Source: Gammaproteobacteria bacterium (GTDB lineage: Bacteria; Pseudomonadota; Gammaproteobacteria; Ga0077536). From it: 64,000 nucleotides of DNA. Location: contig JAJFJQ010000066.1 in the NCBI GenBank assembly GCA_021773835.1, positions 186,001 to 250,000 of the forward strand, written 5' to 3'. Position 1 is the first letter of the stretch. Each line of letters starts with the position of its first letter. Under the pieces are notes generated by a model that was not told the origin of the DNA, made no database searches, and was given only the letters and a program-made list of their open reading frames with translations. The translations under genes were made by a program, and so were the position numbers. Below are positions 62,953-64,000 of the stretch, piece by piece.

Positions 62953-64000
62953 CTATTGCTTGTTTTTTGCCAACGCGTTTAAATCAGCCAGCACTTCGTC
63001 GGCGTCGCTGTAGCGCTCTTCACGATTCTTCATAATCAGTCGACGAAAAACCGGTTCGAATCGTCGCAGCTTATGCGGTAGCGGATCGGGTTCAGATTGC
63101 AAATGTTTCATTGCGATGCCGGGGAGCGAATCTGCTTCAAAAGCCTTCTTGCCAGTGAGCATCTCGTACAAGATCACGCCGGCACTATAGAGATCGGCTC
63201 GTTGGTCGAGGTGTTCAGCGCGGATCTGCTCAGGACTCATGTAATAAGGCGTACCCATCACAGAGCCTACTTGCGTCAACTGAGTGGTAGCGTCGGCGCG
63301 CTTCGAAATTCCAAAATCCGCAATTGCTAACTGATCATCCGAACGAAACATTATGTTCGCCGGTTTCAGATCTCGATGGATGATTCCAACTTTGTGGATT
63401 GCAGACAGTCCCATTACTATTTCACGCATGTACCTATAGGCGTGTTGCGGAGTGATACCGTTTTCGATCCGATGTTTCAGATCTCCACGGGAAAAGAATT
63501 CCATCGCCATAAAGCCATACTGGTCGGTGAAACCTTGCTCAAATACCTTTACCACGTGTGGACTGTCGATGGCTTGCGCCAGCGAGGCCTCGAGCACGAA
63601 CCGTTTCACGCTTTCGTCTTCACCAGACAAGGTGCCGTCCATAATTTTGACCACAACGGTCTGCTGATCAGCCAACCGTTCTCCCAGATAAACGCGTGAC
63701 ATCGCGCCCTGCCCAATAAGGCGCTTAAATTTGTAGCCTTGGTCGTCGGATCCCTCGTCGCGAGCGCGGGCTACAATCTGAGCGTCGCTCGCCCCATAGG
63801 TATCGTCTTTGCCACCCGAGGACTTGTCACGTACGCTCGCCGCCGCCGCGCGCACGGACTCACACAAGGCATCGGAGTTCAAGTCACGTTTCACGATGAC
63901 ATCATTGGCCCCGGCCTTTAGGGCCTTAGCGGTTAATTGTGGATCTGCTTTCGAAATGATTAGAATCGCGCCCGGAAAGTTCGCGCTAGTGCTTAAATCT
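62953..64000 (-). CDS. Receiver-Ser/Thr protein kinase fusion (partial, cut by window end)
   Basis: The kinase domain (313 residues from the GTG at 63894 down to 62953) has GQGAMSRVYLGE (P-loop), VVKIMDG (Lys), HRDLKPANIMF (catalytic loop), ADFGIS (DFG) and GTPYYMSPEQ. The frame continues upstream without a stop to 64000, adding KALKAGANDVIVKRD and preceding residues that match the C-terminus of a response-regulator receiver. So the real protein is probably a receiver-kinase fusion that starts outside the window. It converges on the EAL gene (14 bp). Confidence 0.88.
   Translation of the reverse strand, partial: DLSTSANFPGAILIISKADPQLTAKALKAGANDVIVKRDLNSDALCESVRAAAASVRDKSSGGKDDTYGASDAQIVARARDEGSDDQGYKFKRLIGQGAMSRVYLGERLADQQTVVVKIMDGTLSGEDESVKRFVLEASLAQAIDSPHVVKVFEQGFTDQYGFMAMEFFSRGDLKHRIENGITPQHAYRYMREIVMGLSAIHKVGIIHRDLKPANIMFRSDDQLAIADFGISKRADATTQLTQVGSVMGTPYYMSPEQIRAEHLDQRADLYSAGVILYEMLTGKKAFEADSLPGIAMKHLQSEPDPLPHKLRRFEPVFRRLIMKNREERYSDADEVLADLNALAKNKQ

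Overview
The window looks like a chromosomal segment of a gammaproteobacterium, probably free-living and aerobic. The clues are the divergent algZ/algR and argH arrangement known from Pseudomonas relatives, a mutY-yggX pair, hspQ, slyX, HiPIP, an aerobic benzoyl-CoA (box) operon and several c-di-GMP enzymes. No species can be named from the sequence. Genes are densely packed on both strands. There is one tRNA (Phe), no rRNA and no CRISPR array.

Layout. 1-10.3 kb is core: the tail of an unknown gene, a TerB-like protein, hspQ, rsmE, algR-algZ, argH, a large AsmA protein, an SRPBCC protein, mutY and yggX. 10.3-11.8 kb holds a paired DUF2182 membrane protein and a Cys-rich DUF1326 protein. Downstream of tRNA-Phe (11959-12034) is a small accessory patch (12.0-15.9 kb) with three diverged copies of a MITE-like element, a small nucleotide-metabolism-like ORF, a PEP-CTERM protein with FNPQPEPP repeats, a small basic protein and an RtcB RNA ligase behind a structured leader. 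16.4-19.9 kb is a signalling group: membrane adenylate cyclase, TIR-FHA protein and voltage-gated K+ channel. 20-25.2 kb holds two secreted unknowns, then a lipid group (fatty-acid hydroxylase superfamily, ferritin-like diiron protein, OlsF-type ornithine-lipid synthase). 25.2-29.7 kb is the box operon (boxR-boxC-boxB-ferredoxin) with TGCA operators upstream. 29.7-36.4 kb has an MBOAT/SGNH acyl-transfer pair, an LLM oxidoreductase, and a redox group (VOC protein, FrhB-type Fe-S protein, HiPIP, small lipoprotein).

36.7-42.9 kb is a mixed set (HDOD, EamA, GIY-YIG, GFA, rhomboid, GNAT, OsmC, NYN). 42.9-51.3 kb is a catabolic region: hydantoinase B, amidase and SDR on one strand, and slyX plus a two-gene molybdenum hydroxylase on the other. 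51.5-60 kb holds an RRM protein, NnrU, azoreductase, a stand-alone EF-G, a trypsin-like protein, and a group with tartrate/malate dehydrogenase, a cupin, a 23-codon peptide with a near-perfect Shine-Dalgarno, a terminator and an alpha/beta hydrolase. The right edge (60.4-64 kb) holds an HD-GYP protein, a GGDEF-EAL protein and a receiver-Ser/Thr-kinase fusion cut by the window end.

The best leads are the ornithine-lipid modification group, the rtcB leader with mutually exclusive hairpins, the cyclase/TIR-FHA/K+ channel locus, the MITE-like family beside tRNA-Phe, the DUF2182-DUF1326 pair, and the tiny peptide gene. Function statements rest on motif recognition by eye; no database search was run.
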